NCBI GenBank assembly: GCA_023428915.1
Contig: JAEYWL010000111.1
Span: forward strand, 3,895-67,894
Length of the DNA: 64,000 nucleotides
Direction: 5' to 3'
DNA from: Verrucomicrobiota bacterium
GTDB lineage: Bacteria > Chlamydiota > Chlamydiia > Chlamydiales > JAEYWL01
The notes under the pieces are model-generated. The model searched no databases, was not told the DNA's origin, and saw only the letters and a program-made list of their open reading frames with translations. Position numbers and translations under genes: made by a program. This document shows positions 1 through 8,778 of this stretch, piece after piece; the stretch's first letter is position 1; every line of letters starts with the position of its first letter.

Positions 1-1035
1 CACGATTCTTTGGGCGTAATCTTGGAAAGCCAAAGTATTAGCTTCCTTAAAGGCGACAGCCTTTGCTGCTAAAACATGCGGCAGGGGACCCCCTAATACC
101 AGAGGACAGCCTTTATTGACTATTTCTGCAAACTCCTGTTTGCACATCACAAGCCCCCCTCGCGGCCCTCTAAGGGTTTTATGGGTGGTAGAAGTCACAA
201 TATGGGCATGGGGAATCGGGTCGAAATCTCCGCGGAAGACTTTTCCCGCAACAAGCCCTGCAAAGTGGGCCATATCAACCATAAAGACTGCCCCGGCCTT
301 ATCGGCAATTTCGCGCATTATTGCGAAATTAATTAGGCGAGGATAGGCGGAGAAACCGGCTAGCAGGATGGTTGGTTTTTCACGCAGGGCAATAGCTTCA
401 ATTGATTTGTAGTCTAATAAACCTGTATTGGGATCCACATCGTAAGAGACAGCTTGCATCATTTTTGATGAGATATTGTGGCGATAACCATGTGTAAGAT
501 GCCCTCCAGAGTTTAGCGAAAGGCCCAGCACTTTTTGATTGAGCAATAGCTGCCGGACTTCTTCATATTCAGCTGGAGTAAGTTCGTCGATAGTTTTTTT
601 GCCGAACTTCTCTACTTGCGGATTCTGGATGCGGTTGACTAGGATTGACCAAAACGCGACCAAGTTGGCATCTGCGCCTGAGTGTGGTTGTACGTAGGCA
701 TGCTCGCAATTAAAAATTTGCTTTAATTGCTGGATGCACTCCTCTTCCACTGTATCTATGTTGTCGCAACCTGCATAAAAGCGGTGATGGGCATAGCCTT
801 CAGCATACTTATCTGTGAGCAAGTTGCCCATGGCTAATTGAGTGGCTACCGAGCAAAAATTTTCCGAAGCGATTAATTTAAGATGGGAGCGTTGATCTTT
901 TAGCTCTTGAATAATGCTTTGAGCTATAACAGGCGATACTTTTTCAACCTGATCCAGAGAGGCCAGGTACGCGATGGTCTCTGTTTTTTGTAATTCTAAC
1001 GGTGTTTTGGAGAGGTATTTACGTAAACGCTGCAT
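1..1035 (-). CDS. glyA: Serine hydroxymethyltransferase (3' end outside window)
   Basis: Reading back from the ATG at 1035 gives an open frame to the window edge (about 345 codons), starting MQRLRKYLSKTPLELQ. It carries the SHMT N-terminal motif LIASENF, the substrate-loop region YAEGYAHHRFYAG and the PLP-lysine region TSTTHKTLRGPRGG. The enzyme converts serine and tetrahydrofolate to glycine and 5,10-methylene-THF in the cytosol, the main source of one-carbon units. Chlamydial GlyA is longer than the E. coli enzyme, with an extended N-terminus and insertions, which fits what is seen. The C-terminal part is cut off by the window. It links functionally to the folate genes folE, pabB, pabC and folK found elsewhere in the window. 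Confidence 0.95.
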   Translation of the reverse strand, partial: MQRLRKYLSKTPLELQKTETIAYLASLDQVEKVSPVIAQSIIQELKDQRSHLKLIASENFCSVATQLAMGNLLTDKYAEGYAHHRFYAGCDNIDTVEEECIQQLKQIFNCEHAYVQPHSGADANLVAFWSILVNRIQNPQVEKFGKKTIDELTPAEYEEVRQLLLNQKVLGLSLNSGGHLTHGYRHNISSKMMQAVSYDVDPNTGLLDYKSIEAIALREKPTILLAGFSAYPRLINFAIMREIADKAGAVFMVDMAHFAGLVAGKVFRGDFDPIPHAHIVTSTTHKTLRGPRGGLVMCKQEFAEIVNKGCPLVLGGPLPHVLAAKAVAFKEANTLAFQDYAQRIV

Positions 1036-1127
1036 GTATCTTAAACCTTAGGTAGGAAATTTTATTACCTGAATTGTGATCGATTTGTGGAAAAAAGGCA
1101 AAGAAAACAAGATAATAGGCAAAGTAA

Positions 1128-1153
1128 GAGTTAGGCGCTTAAGCGCCTAACTC
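1128..1153. repeat. Perfect 26-bp palindrome (GAGTTAGGCGCTT arms)
   Basis: The two 13-base arms meet with no loop at 1140/1141. It lies between the stop of the gene at 1180 and the start of glyA. No T-run follows on the minus strand, so it is not a textbook terminator. The GGCGCTTA core recurs in the dispersed repeat copies near 3085, 9810 and 63963, so this may be a remnant of that family. Confidence 0.7.
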
Positions 1154-1179
1154 AGACTTTTATGCACATCTTTTTTCGG

Positions 1180-1596
1180 CTAGCCAAAAAAAGGGGTGTA
1201 TTGAATGGAGGTGCCGTAAGTCAAAAAATGGTTTTCGCCTTGTTCATAGTGCTGGTCGTTAATAAGCGTCTTAAATTCGCACTGTGTAAAGGGGGCATCA
1301 GTTTCCCAAACCCATTCATCTCTGCCGATATTCTTTAGGGGAATGCCGCGATCCCAACTTAAGTTAGCGCCTTTGCCTCTAATATACAGGCTATTATGGA
1401 AGCCGACGTCGTATTTAATAGTGATGCGCGTTTTGCCGCGTTTTGAAGATTGTGCTTCTTTTTTTTCAGAAGATTTGGCGTCTTCTTGAACCTCGCTTGC
1501 TTTAAGCGAATTTTTCTTTGAATTACTTGAGCTAAAAGAAGTTTCTTGCTTATTTGGTTGAAATTCTTTTGTTAAGCTAGCAGTTTTTTTATTCAT
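1180..1596 (-). CDS. Hypothetical protein with starch-binding-like C-terminal half
   Basis: 138 aa. Residues 1-55 are Ser/Lys/Glu-rich and probably disordered. Residues about 56-138 (ITIKYDVGFHNSLYIRGKG onward) resemble a small beta-sandwich of the CBM20/CBM48 starch-binding type: the phrases LYIRGKGANLSWDRG, DEWVWETD and FKTLINDQHYEQGENH match the usual pattern of strand, Trp, strand and 'W..GEN'. Members of these families bind alpha-glucans, and chlamydiae make glycogen, so glycogen binding is a reasonable inference but is not shown. AGGAG precedes the ATG at 1596. There is no enzyme domain and no signal peptide. The assignment is by pattern only. Confidence 0.6.
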   Translation of the reverse strand: MNKKTASLTKEFQPNKQETSFSSSNSKKNSLKASEVQEDAKSSEKKEAQSSKRGKTRITIKYDVGFHNSLYIRGKGANLSWDRGIPLKNIGRDEWVWETDAPFTQCEFKTLINDQHYEQGENHFLTYGTSIQYTPFFG

Positions 1597-1833
1597 AGCA
1601 AGATTCTCCTTTAAGAGTTTGTGAGCACCCTTCTAAAGGGTACTGCTATATTTATTCTCATCTTCTAGAATCTATGTCAATAAAAAACTTTGATTGTCAC
1701 GGAGAATAAGTCTCTTATTTTTACTTGTCTATTTTAGTTTTTTAAGGTAAATTGTTTCTATTACATGAACTAGAGCCAAATTGCATCCTCAATTACTGAG
1801 GCAGCAAGAGAAGGATAACTTAAGGAATAGCAA

Positions 1834-2604
1834 ATGCAACAAAATCTCGTTCCTATTTTGGAGATTCAAGAGCTAGACATGAAGCTGATTCGTTTGATGC
1901 GTCTAAAAAAAGAGCGTCAAAGGGAGCTGGATAATCTGAATCGCATTAAATCGGACCTGCAAAACCAGCAAGCAATCAAAGAGAATGAGATTTTCGAATT
2001 AAAGAAAAATATTCGCATGGCTGAGAATGAACTAAAAGAAGTTCAAGAAAAAATTAAACAGCTCGAATCCCGTCAAAATTCCATAAAGAAAGTTGAAGAG
2101 TTCAATGCCCTTTCTCATGAAATCGCCGCTGCAGAAAAAGATAAGCACGCCAAAGAACAGCGCTTAAGCGATATGTACGACCGCCAAACTGCTGAAGAAG
2201 ATCTCCTCAAGGCGTTGAAAAAGACATTAGAGCAAACCAATGAAGATAGCCATACTCTGGAAAATGAAATCATAGAAAGCATTCGCCAAATTAATGCTGA
2301 AGGCCGTGAGTTAGAAACAGAGCGCAATCAGTTAGTGCAAAATGCCGATCCTGAGGTCTTCAAGATTTATGAAAGGCTCCTGCGCAATAAAAAAGACCGC
2401 GTGGTAGTACCTATTGAAAACCGCGCCTGCAGCGGCTGCCATATCGTACTTACAGCTCAAGATGAAAACCTCGTCCGCAAAGGTGAAAGGCTAATTTTTT
2501 GCGAACACTGCTCGCGCATCCATTACTGGCAAGAAAGTGCAGCTTTAGAAGGTACTCCTGCAGCTACAAGACAGCGCAGACGTAGAGGCAGCGCTAAAGC
2601 TTAG
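1834..2604 (+). CDS. cdsZ: Coiled-coil zinc-ribbon protein, CT398/CdsZ-like
   Basis: 256 aa. Residues about 10-170 form a long charged coiled coil. They are followed by a C4 zinc ribbon with Cys199-x2-Cys202 and Cys223-x2-Cys226 and a basic tail (RQRRRRGSAKA). This is the DUF164/zf-RING_7 architecture of C. trachomatis CT398, named CdsZ, which has been reported to bind the sigma54 (RpoN) holoenzyme and the type III secretion export apparatus. The ATG follows a purine-rich AAGGAATAG. It lies directly upstream of rnpB in the same direction. The link to sigma54 is notable because two sigma54-type promoters occur near 60.4 and 60.9 kb. The symbol is transferred by family resemblance. Confidence 0.8.
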   Translation: MQQNLVPILEIQELDMKLIRLMRLKKERQRELDNLNRIKSDLQNQQAIKENEIFELKKNIRMAENELKEVQEKIKQLESRQNSIKKVEEFNALSHEIAAAEKDKHAKEQRLSDMYDRQTAEEDLLKALKKTLEQTNEDSHTLENEIIESIRQINAEGRELETERNQLVQNADPEVFKIYERLLRNKKDRVVVPIENRACSGCHIVLTAQDENLVRKGERLIFCEHCSRIHYWQESAALEGTPAATRQRRRRGSAKA

Positions 2605-2606
2605 GG

Positions 2607-2975
2607 TTTGGGAGGAGAGGTAGTCGCTGCCGCTTGTAAAAGCGGGAGAGGAAAGTCTGGACTTCATAGAAGAGGATACCAGCGAAAGGCTGGGGGCCGT
2701 AAGGCTACGGAAAGTGTAACAGAAAGCAATCCGCTAGCAGGCATTGCCTGCTAGGTAGGCTGAAACGCTAGCTTATGGAGCTAGCCGCATCTGGAGCAAT
2801 CCAGAGCGCTGACAAACCCTATCCGAAGCAAGACCGAATAGAGCGTTATCCTGTGCTTCGCAGAGTTCTAAAGGTGTCGCTTAAGGTTCCTGGCGACAGG
2901 AGCCGTAGAGGAATGACTGCCATCTTTTAAGAGTTTCTTAAGAGCATACAGAATCCGGCTTACAATCCTCCCATT
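2607..2975 (+). ncRNA. rnpB: RNase P RNA (bacterial type A)
   Basis: The ribozyme subunit of RNase P, which matures tRNA 5' ends. Conserved landmarks occur in order: GAGGAAAGTCTGGAC near 2651 (CR I), ACAGAAAG near 2719 (CR II/III), GCAAGACCGAATAG near 2828 (CR IV) and AGAGGAATGACTGCC near 2908 (CR V, complementary to the 5' part). The 5' GGGAGGA pairs with TCCTCCC at the 3' end (P1), which sets the boundaries, and a T-run at 2974-2980 ends the transcript. Exact ends could differ by a few bases. It starts only a few bases after the stop of the zinc-ribbon gene. Confidence 0.95.
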
Positions 2976-2980
2976 TTTTT
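2974..2980 (+). terminator. T-run ending rnpB
   Basis: Seven T residues follow directly on the closing P1 strand of RNase P RNA, so P1 may act as the terminator stem. Confidence 0.5.
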
Positions 2981-3005
2981 CCAATGCTCGATTTTTAGAA
3001 GTATT

Positions 3006-3129
3006 GTTTATCCTAATAGAAAATGGACCTTAACGACGCCATGGACCTTATGGACTTAATGGACATTAATGACAAGTGATTGGCGCTTAGTCTATTAAGT
3101 CTATAAGGTCCATTGTCCATTTTAGCGCC
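3006..3129. repeat. Dispersed palindromic repeat, family R1, copy 1
   Basis: Starts GTTTATCCTAATAGAAA, then GGACCTTAACGACGCC. An inner arm ATGGACCTTATGGACTTAAT (3041-3060) pairs with its near-perfect reverse complement at about 3093-3112; the differences are compatible with G-T pairs. The loop holds TGGCGCTTAG. The same words recur near 9.8, 31.3 and 63.9 kb. No ORF is present. The stretch between rnpB and folE holds nothing else recognisable. Confidence 0.8.
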
Positions 3130-3167
3130 TAACTCGACTTCGGAATCTTTCTTAGAGATGCCTGATG

Positions 3168-3896
3168 CTATCTCCAGGAGTTGGTGACAGCTTCGAAAAA
3201 TTCGCGGCGCAATTCCACATCTTTTTCAAAAGCTCCTCGCAGATTATTGGTCGTAGTCTTGCTTTCTTGGTCGTGTACGCCTCTGGCGTGAACACAAAAG
3301 TGAGTAGCTGTCATTGAAACGGCAACATCTTCAATATCCATTAAATGCATCAGACAGTCAGCTATTTGGGCGGTTAGACGTTCTTGCAGCTGGGGTCTTT
3401 GCGCATAGTAGCGCACAATTCTAGACACCTTGGACAAACCAATTAATTTACCCGCAGGTTTATAGGCCACAAAAGCCTTCCCTTGCATAGGGACAAAATG
3501 GTGTTCACAGAAACTAATAAAGCTTACAGACACAAAAACCATGCTAGAACGGCGATGCGCCATTTCCTGGTCATTGACAATACTAATGGCGGGGAAGTTT
3601 TTGGGTTGAAGTCCTGAAAATACTTCCTTTACATACATCTTTGCGACGCGGTGGGGAGTGTGGGCTATGGATTCATCGCTTAAATCCAAACCAAGCGTTT
3701 TCATGATCTCACGAAAATGTTGTTCTATAATGGCTATTTTTTCTTCATCGTTTAATTCCAGGAGAAGGTCTGTGGTCGGATTGGGAAAATGGGTGCGGAT
3801 GAGTTCTTCTGAGACAGCCATATAGTGAGAACCCGGAACTGGAGGTTCAGCACTGAAATTCTTTTGTTTTTTCTTCATAAGTTCCTCTTTACTCAT
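3168..3896 (-). CDS. folE: GTP cyclohydrolase I
   Basis: 242 aa. It converts GTP to 7,8-dihydroneopterin triphosphate, the first step of folate synthesis. Zinc ligands are visible as Cys130 and His133 in SFCEHHFVP and Cys201 in HFCVHARGV; the LIGLSKVSRIVR and RGVHDQESKTTT segments of the active site follow. Residues 1-45 are a variable N-terminal arm. An AAGAGGAACTTA-like purine stretch lies around the start. Chlamydiaceae lack canonical folE and are reported to use RibA instead, so this gene marks a more complete folate pathway. It is flanked by the R1 repeat downstream and appears to be a single-gene unit. Confidence 0.95.
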   Translation of the reverse strand: MSKEELMKKKQKNFSAEPPVPGSHYMAVSEELIRTHFPNPTTDLLLELNDEEKIAIIEQHFREIMKTLGLDLSDESIAHTPHRVAKMYVKEVFSGLQPKNFPAISIVNDQEMAHRRSSMVFVSVSFISFCEHHFVPMQGKAFVAYKPAGKLIGLSKVSRIVRYYAQRPQLQERLTAQIADCLMHLMDIEDVAVSMTATHFCVHARGVHDQESKTTTNNLRGAFEKDVELRREFFEAVTNSWR

Positions 3897-3990
3897 AATT
3901 TAGTAAAATCTCAACCCTTAATAATAAATAGTTTGTTTAACTTTGTCAAATTTCTAAATTGTATTTATTCGAGGGTTAATTAATTTTAAT

Positions 3991-4737
3991 TTAAGTTTTT
4001 ATTGAATTGTAATTCCTAATCGAAGCAGCCGCGATTGCAAAAGCATTGGACACATTTAATGAATTTTTTCGGCCATAGAGGGGGATTTCTATGCATGCAT
4101 CAACCATAGCCAATAATTCTCGAGAGCAACCATATTCCTCATTCCCAACAGCTAAAGTAAAAATTGGCGGAAAAGAAAAATCGGCAAGCGGAGTTGCCTG
4201 CTCTGAAGTTTCCAATGCAATTACAGGGCGGGGCAGTTCATCAAGGGAGCGTACTTGCTGGCAGGCAACCCAATGCGCAGAGTTCATCGCAGTGGCAGTT
4301 ACTTGCTTATTGGTGATAAAGGGCGTGTTTTTAGAAAAATAAATTGTGCCCAAGGCAAAAGCTTCAACGGTTCTAATGATGCTGCCAACATTGTGTGCAG
4401 AGCGCAAATTGTCTAAATACACAGAGACAGGAAGACAGCTCGGATGATAATCGATGCGATCTCCTTGCCTAATGTTGGGTAAAAAATTTGGTTCGCGCAC
4501 GTGTATTCCAGCATTTTGTAAATGATAGTGGTATAAATCAGCGAGCGATTCCCCCGAACAGTTTTTTAAAGGGGGAAGAGAAAGCCAGCTTGCTAGCTCA
4601 TTATACTCCTCTTCCAACACTGCTGTTGAGGCGTCATCCCGTTTAGCTAAGTAGAGCCGCCTGGCTAGATCGGCAAGTATTTTTTGCTGCTGTTCTTTGC
4701 CAAGCGCTTGATATTTTGGTTTGTTAAACCTACGCAT
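3991..4737 (-). CDS. SpoU/TrmH-family RNA 2'-O-methyltransferase
   Basis: 248 aa from the ATG at 4737; a GTG at 4764 would add nine residues and overlap ybiT by 35 bases. The three SPOUT motifs are clear: YLDNLRSAHNVGSIIRT (motif 1, catalytic Arg), LAVGNEEYGCS (motif 2) and IPLYGRKNSLNVSNAFAIA (motif 3, AdoMet trefoil knot). The N-terminal ~90 residues are a variable helical region typical of TrmH-like proteins. The target (tRNA Gm18 or rRNA) cannot be told from sequence. It is translationally coupled to ybiT: its ATG overlaps the ybiT stop region. Confidence 0.85.
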   Translation of the reverse strand: MRRFNKPKYQALGKEQQQKILADLARRLYLAKRDDASTAVLEEEYNELASWLSLPPLKNCSGESLADLYHYHLQNAGIHVREPNFLPNIRQGDRIDYHPSCLPVSVYLDNLRSAHNVGSIIRTVEAFALGTIYFSKNTPFITNKQVTATAMNSAHWVACQQVRSLDELPRPVIALETSEQATPLADFSFPPIFTLAVGNEEYGCSRELLAMVDACIEIPLYGRKNSLNVSNAFAIAAASIRNYNSIKT

Positions 4738-6319
4738 TCGCCTGTTTAGTTTCGAGATAAGCACTTAAGTTGCCGTCATAAATTCGGATGCCATCTTCTT
4801 CAAAGGCGATGATTTTATTCGTAGATTTTTCAATCAAATCGCGGTCATGGCTGGCAACAATTACAGTCCCCTTATATTCTTCAAGAGCCCAAGCGAGAGC
4901 TGAAACTGCTTCGAGGTCAAGGTGGTTGTTAGGCTCATCCAATATAATGACATTATGCTCGACTAATGTCATGCCGCCCAAAATGAGGCGCGCTGTTTCA
5001 CCGCCCGATAGCATGGAGACCTTTTTAAAGGCATCGTCTCCGGCAAATAACATTTTACCCAGGACGCTGCGAATTTCCTGGTCATAAATGCCTGAGCGGC
5101 GCGCTTTTAGCCACTCAAATGCGGTTAAGGAAGAGTTCTTGTCTACAATTTCTGCATGATTTTGGGGAAAATAAGAAATCTGCACCATATGCCCCAACTC
5201 CACTTTACCAGAGTCTGGTGCGTGCGCTTGGGCGAATAATTTCAACAATGTTGATTTGCCTCGTCCGTTAGCCCCAATCACTCCAATCTTTTCACCGCGC
5301 TCCACCTCCAGGCTAAAATCACGGATTACTTCTAAGCCATCATAGCCTTTAGAAACCTCTTGTACTTTGAGAACAATTTTGCCAGGCTGTTTTTCGGTGG
5401 GAATAAAGCGGATATACGGGCGCTGGATATTCGATTTTTTCAATTCCTGCGGCTGTAATTTTTGAATTTCGCGCATGCGGGATTGCACCTGGCTGGCACG
5501 CGTACCGGCACCAAAACGGGCTACAAATTCGCGCAGCTGCGCAATTTTTTTTTCTTTAGATTTGGCTTCTCTTTCTGCCTGATCGCGTACGGAGGTTTTA
5601 GCGACAATCATCTCGTCATAGTTGCCGGGGTAGATGATAATGGTGTCATAGTCGATATCGGCAATGTGCGTGGTGACAGAGTTTAAAAAGTGCCTGTCGT
5701 GGCTAATGACAATTAATACCCCTTTATAATTGTGCAGGAAAGTCTCAAGCCAGCCGATCGATTCTAAATCTAGGTGGTTGGTCGGTTCGTCCAATAGCAG
5801 CGCTTGAGGATCGCCAAAGAGTGCCTGGCAAAGCAGTACCCGGAACTGCATATCAGTAGGGATGGTGCTCATTTTTTGCTGGAAATACTCACCTTTGACT
5901 CCCATGCCATGCAGCAATAGCTCAGCATTAGCGTCGGCAGAGTAGCCGTCTTCTTCAGCCACGATTCCCTCTAATTCCCCGAGGCGCATACCGACTTCGT
6001 CTGTCATTTCCATATCGTAAAGCTTGTCGCGCTCTTTCATGGCATCCCATAGGCGCTTATTGCCCATAATGACTACATCCAGAACAAGGTCGTCGTGGTA
6101 ATCTTCAATATTCTGCCTTAAAATACCGACGCGGTCAGGCAGCGTCACATTTCCGCTAGTGGCTTCTTCCAAGCCCATAATAATTTTCAAAAGGGTCGAT
6201 TTACCTGCACCATTTGGGCCGGTTAAACCGTAGCGATTTCCTGCATTGAATGTGACGGAAACGCTTTCAAAGAGAATACGACTGCCGAAACTTTTGGAAA
6301 TTTGGGAAAGTGTGATCAT
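4730..6319 (-). CDS. ybiT: ABC-F ATPase, YbiT type
   Basis: 529 aa with two ABC ATPase domains and no membrane segments. Walker A boxes are GPNGAGKS near residue 35 and GANGRGKS near 343; signatures include LSGGE near the second domain and LLLDEPTNHLD/ILDEPNNHLD Walker B regions. A charged P-tot-like linker (SVRDQAEREAKSKEKK) joins the halves. Length and the phrases NRYGLTGPNGAGKS, LDVVIMGNKRLWDA and IYPGNYDE match E. coli YbiT (530 aa). ABC-F proteins act on the ribosome in translation. In C. trachomatis the equivalent gene (CT348) is also next to xerC. The second 'NNHLD' replaces TNHLD, a minor change. Confidence 0.93.
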   Translation of the reverse strand: MITLSQISKSFGSRILFESVSVTFNAGNRYGLTGPNGAGKSTLLKIIMGLEEATSGNVTLPDRVGILRQNIEDYHDDLVLDVVIMGNKRLWDAMKERDKLYDMEMTDEVGMRLGELEGIVAEEDGYSADANAELLLHGMGVKGEYFQQKMSTIPTDMQFRVLLCQALFGDPQALLLDEPTNHLDLESIGWLETFLHNYKGVLIVISHDRHFLNSVTTHIADIDYDTIIIYPGNYDEMIVAKTSVRDQAEREAKSKEKKIAQLREFVARFGAGTRASQVQSRMREIQKLQPQELKKSNIQRPYIRFIPTEKQPGKIVLKVQEVSKGYDGLEVIRDFSLEVERGEKIGVIGANGRGKSTLLKLFAQAHAPDSGKVELGHMVQISYFPQNHAEIVDKNSSLTAFEWLKARRSGIYDQEIRSVLGKMLFAGDDAFKKVSMLSGGETARLILGGMTLVEHNVIILDEPNNHLDLEAVSALAWALEEYKGTVIVASHDRDLIEKSTNKIIAFEEDGIRIYDGNLSAYLETKQANA

Positions 6320-6377
6320 AATTTATTTTTTGCGTAAAAAGGGTTAAATAGGAGATCTAATAATAATCTCTTCAGCC

Positions 6378-7301
6378 TTAATGTGAAAGGGAATTTATTG
6401 CACGGGGGTGGGTGCGGTCATAGACCTCTTTTTTAAGCTTGGGAGAGACTTGGGTGTAAATGGTCGTTGTTATTGGAGTGCTGTGTCCTAAAAGGACTTG
6501 AATAGTCTTTAAATCCATGCCATTTTCTAACCAGTGTGTGGCTATAGTGTGGCGAATGGTATGCGGGGTAATTTTACCGGACAGGCCGGCCGTCCGCAGA
6601 TATTTGGCAAAATTGCGATCTACGGAGCGGGGTGAAAGGCGCGTGCCTTCCCGGTTGAGAAATACCGCGTGTTTATCCAGTTCTGGCTCGTGTCCATCGC
6701 AGCGTAGATGCCGTTCAAGATGCGAGAGGTATTGCTTAATCCATTCTGCGGCATTTTGGGTGATCGGAATTACCCGTTCTTTTTTGCCTTTGCCTTTTAT
6801 TCTGATAAGGAGGCCTGTCAAATCTATGTCTTCCCGATTTAAGTTGACCAGCTCGCTAACACGTAGGCCGGAGCTATAAAATAGCTCCATGATCGTGCGG
6901 TCGCGGAAACCTAAATAACACCCCAGATCGGGAGCGGCAAGCAGCTCTTTTACTTGTTCATAGGTCAGGCAGGAAGGCAGCGTTTTTTCCAATTTGGGGG
7001 TTTCCAGCTCATCAGCCGGATTATGTTCAAGGATTTTTTGCCGGTGGGCCCAGCGGAAAAAAGTCCGCAGAGTGGCCAGACGGCGTGCAATGGAGCGTTT
7101 TTGACTGCCTTTTTTAGCTTGCTCCGCGACAAAAGCGCGTAAATGGTATTTGTCGACAAGTTTTAGGTCTGCAAGGTGCTTTTCTTCTAGAAATGCTAAA
7201 AATCGGGCAAGGTCCAAACCGTAATTGCGGATAGTGTGCTCCGACGCCTGCTTCACAGCATGCAAATAGAGACTGAATTGTTCAATTAGTTGCGAAATCA
7301 T
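6378..7301 (-). CDS. xerC: Tyrosine recombinase XerC
   Basis: 307 aa. SAM-like N-terminal core-binding domain (about 1-100) and catalytic domain with the complete hexad: Arg147 (SSGLRVSEL), Lys171, His247 and Arg250 (HTIRHTIATHWL), His273 (LLGHS) and nucleophile Tyr282 (IYTQVS). Together with XerD it resolves chromosome dimers at dif. Neighbour ybiT and the CT347/CT348 order argue for core XerC rather than an element integrase. The small gap to truA (26 bases, same strand) suggests one transcript from lpxG through truA, xerC, ybiT and spoU. Confidence 0.92.
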   Translation of the reverse strand: MISQLIEQFSLYLHAVKQASEHTIRNYGLDLARFLAFLEEKHLADLKLVDKYHLRAFVAEQAKKGSQKRSIARRLATLRTFFRWAHRQKILEHNPADELETPKLEKTLPSCLTYEQVKELLAAPDLGCYLGFRDRTIMELFYSSGLRVSELVNLNREDIDLTGLLIRIKGKGKKERVIPITQNAAEWIKQYLSHLERHLRCDGHEPELDKHAVFLNREGTRLSPRSVDRNFAKYLRTAGLSGKITPHTIRHTIATHWLENGMDLKTIQVLLGHSTPITTTIYTQVSPKLKKEVYDRTHPRAINSLSH

Positions 7302-7327
7302 GGCCTTTTAGATTTATAAGCGTCTCC

Positions 7328-8077
7328 TTAGTACAGCACTTTTTCTAAAAAAAGTCCATGAGCAGGTGCTGCTTGAGCTGCCAAACGGCGGTCTTGCGAA
7401 GCAAAAATAGCTCTAATTTCGCTTGGCGTAGTTTTTCCTGAGGCTGCATGCAGCAGCGTGCCTACCATATTACGGACCATCTTGTATAAAAATCCGTCGC
7501 CCTCAAATACCAGCCGCACTCCTCCAGGCTGTTCGATGATGTCTAAGCGATAGATCGTGCGGATGGAGTCCCGTGCAGCTACGCCCTCATGAGCCGAGTT
7601 GGCAAAGGCTTTAAAATCATGTGTGCCGACAAATTCTGCAGCCGCTTCTTTTAAGGCCGCGAGTGAAATTTTGAAAGGGACGCGGTAGGCATATAGCCGT
7701 TTAAAAGGAGACATTACTTGGTCGAGCCAAAGATGGTAGTGGTAAACTTTTCCGACGGCACTATAGCGTGCATGAAAGCCTGCTGGAGCCGGCTCGATCT
7801 GCAGTATCCGTATATCTGATGGCAGCAGGGCATTGGCTGAACGCAGAAATGAATAAGGGGTTATTGGAGCTTCGCAATGGAAATGCGCCGCTTGTCCATG
7901 GGCATGCACTCCCGCATCGGTGCGGCCAGAACCTATGACCTTAACTGGTTCGCGTAAAAACACCTTAAGGGTTGTTTCCAAGGTTTCTTGGACAGACGGA
8001 CCATTCGGCTGCACTTGCCAGCCGTTATACAGTGTGCCGTCATAGGCAATCAGGATTTTGTAAATTGGCACACTCAT
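7328..8077 (-). CDS. truA: tRNA pseudouridine synthase A
   Basis: 249 aa. Makes pseudouridine at positions 38-40 of the tRNA anticodon stem-loop. The catalytic Asp54 is in GSGRTDAGVHA; the conserved YDGTLYNGWQ start and the C-terminal FEGDGFLYKMVRNMVG motif are present. Length is normal for the family (about 250-270). Its start overlaps the ispD stop by four bases, so the two are translationally coupled. The truA-ispD-lpxG order equals CT463-461. Confidence 0.95.
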   Translation of the reverse strand: MSVPIYKILIAYDGTLYNGWQVQPNGPSVQETLETTLKVFLREPVKVIGSGRTDAGVHAHGQAAHFHCEAPITPYSFLRSANALLPSDIRILQIEPAPAGFHARYSAVGKVYHYHLWLDQVMSPFKRLYAYRVPFKISLAALKEAAAEFVGTHDFKAFANSAHEGVAARDSIRTIYRLDIIEQPGGVRLVFEGDGFLYKMVRNMVGTLLHAASGKTTPSEIRAIFASQDRRLAAQAAPAHGLFLEKVLY

Positions 8078-8778
8078 AAGACTATTTTTTGAGGCAGCAG
8101 CAGTTCGGCAATGTGCAGATCTTCAGGGGTTGTGATTTTTAAATTAGCATAAGAGCCCGAAACCATTTTTGCTGGGATTTGCAGCAGTTCCACTAATGAA
8201 AGGTCGTCTGTAACTGCAGCATTAAGTTCTTTAGCCTTGGCAAAGCCTTTTTTCAATAATTCTATTCGAACTGCTTGAGGCGTCTGCACCTCCCAAAAGC
8301 GGGAGCGGTCGGGGGTGTTGAGAATGGTGCCGTCGGCAGCAGTCTCTTTGATAGTAAATTTCAAGGGCATGCCTGCCGCTGCGGCGCCTGCTTTGTGTGC
8401 ATGCAAAAGCACATTTTCTACTATCTTCTTGGTAATTAAGGGACGCGCTGCGTCATGTACACAGACTAGTTCTATTTCCTTTGAAATTTTTTGCAGGCCA
8501 TTAAATACGGAGTCCTGGCGCTGCTCTCCGGGCTCTGCAAAATGCAGCCGGCAAGTGGAATTTATGGCAGCTTCAAGAAATAGAGGGCGGTATTCTTCCC
8601 TGCAGACTACTACCAGTTCCTGGATCGGCAGCTGGCAAAATACTTCAAAGCTCCAGAGCGCGACAGGTTTTCCCCGTAAAGGCAAATATTGTTTCGGCAT
8701 ACTGCTGCCCATTCTACTGCCTACGCCGCCGGCTAAAAGGATTACCGCAGTGGTTGGAAAAGGATGGAGCATATTCAC
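8074..8778 (-). CDS. ispD: 2-C-methyl-D-erythritol 4-phosphate cytidylyltransferase
   Basis: 234 aa. Joins CTP and MEP in the non-mevalonate isoprenoid pathway. The nucleotide-binding loop LLAGGVGSRMGSSMPKQYLP with catalytic Arg and Lys is at residues 15-34; VHDAARPLI, RSRFWEVQTPQAVR and VTDDLSLVE follow as in the family. It overlaps lpxG upstream and truA downstream by four bases each. Confidence 0.95.
   Translation of the reverse strand: MNMLHPFPTTAVILLAGGVGSRMGSSMPKQYLPLRGKPVALWSFEVFCQLPIQELVVVCREEYRPLFLEAAINSTCRLHFAEPGEQRQDSVFNGLQKISKEIELVCVHDAARPLITKKIVENVLLHAHKAGAAAAGMPLKFTIKETAADGTILNTPDRSRFWEVQTPQAVRIELLKKGFAKAKELNAAVTDDLSLVELLQIPAKMVSGSYANLKITTPEDLHIAELLLPQKIVL

Noticed and set aside
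116..346. Plus-strand ORF at the window start
   Set aside because: It is antisense to the well-conserved SHMT catalytic region of glyA and has no family resemblance.
6378..7301. Integrase of a mobile element
   Set aside because: Neighbour ybiT and the conserved chlamydial order point to housekeeping XerC; no attachment site or phage genes nearby.
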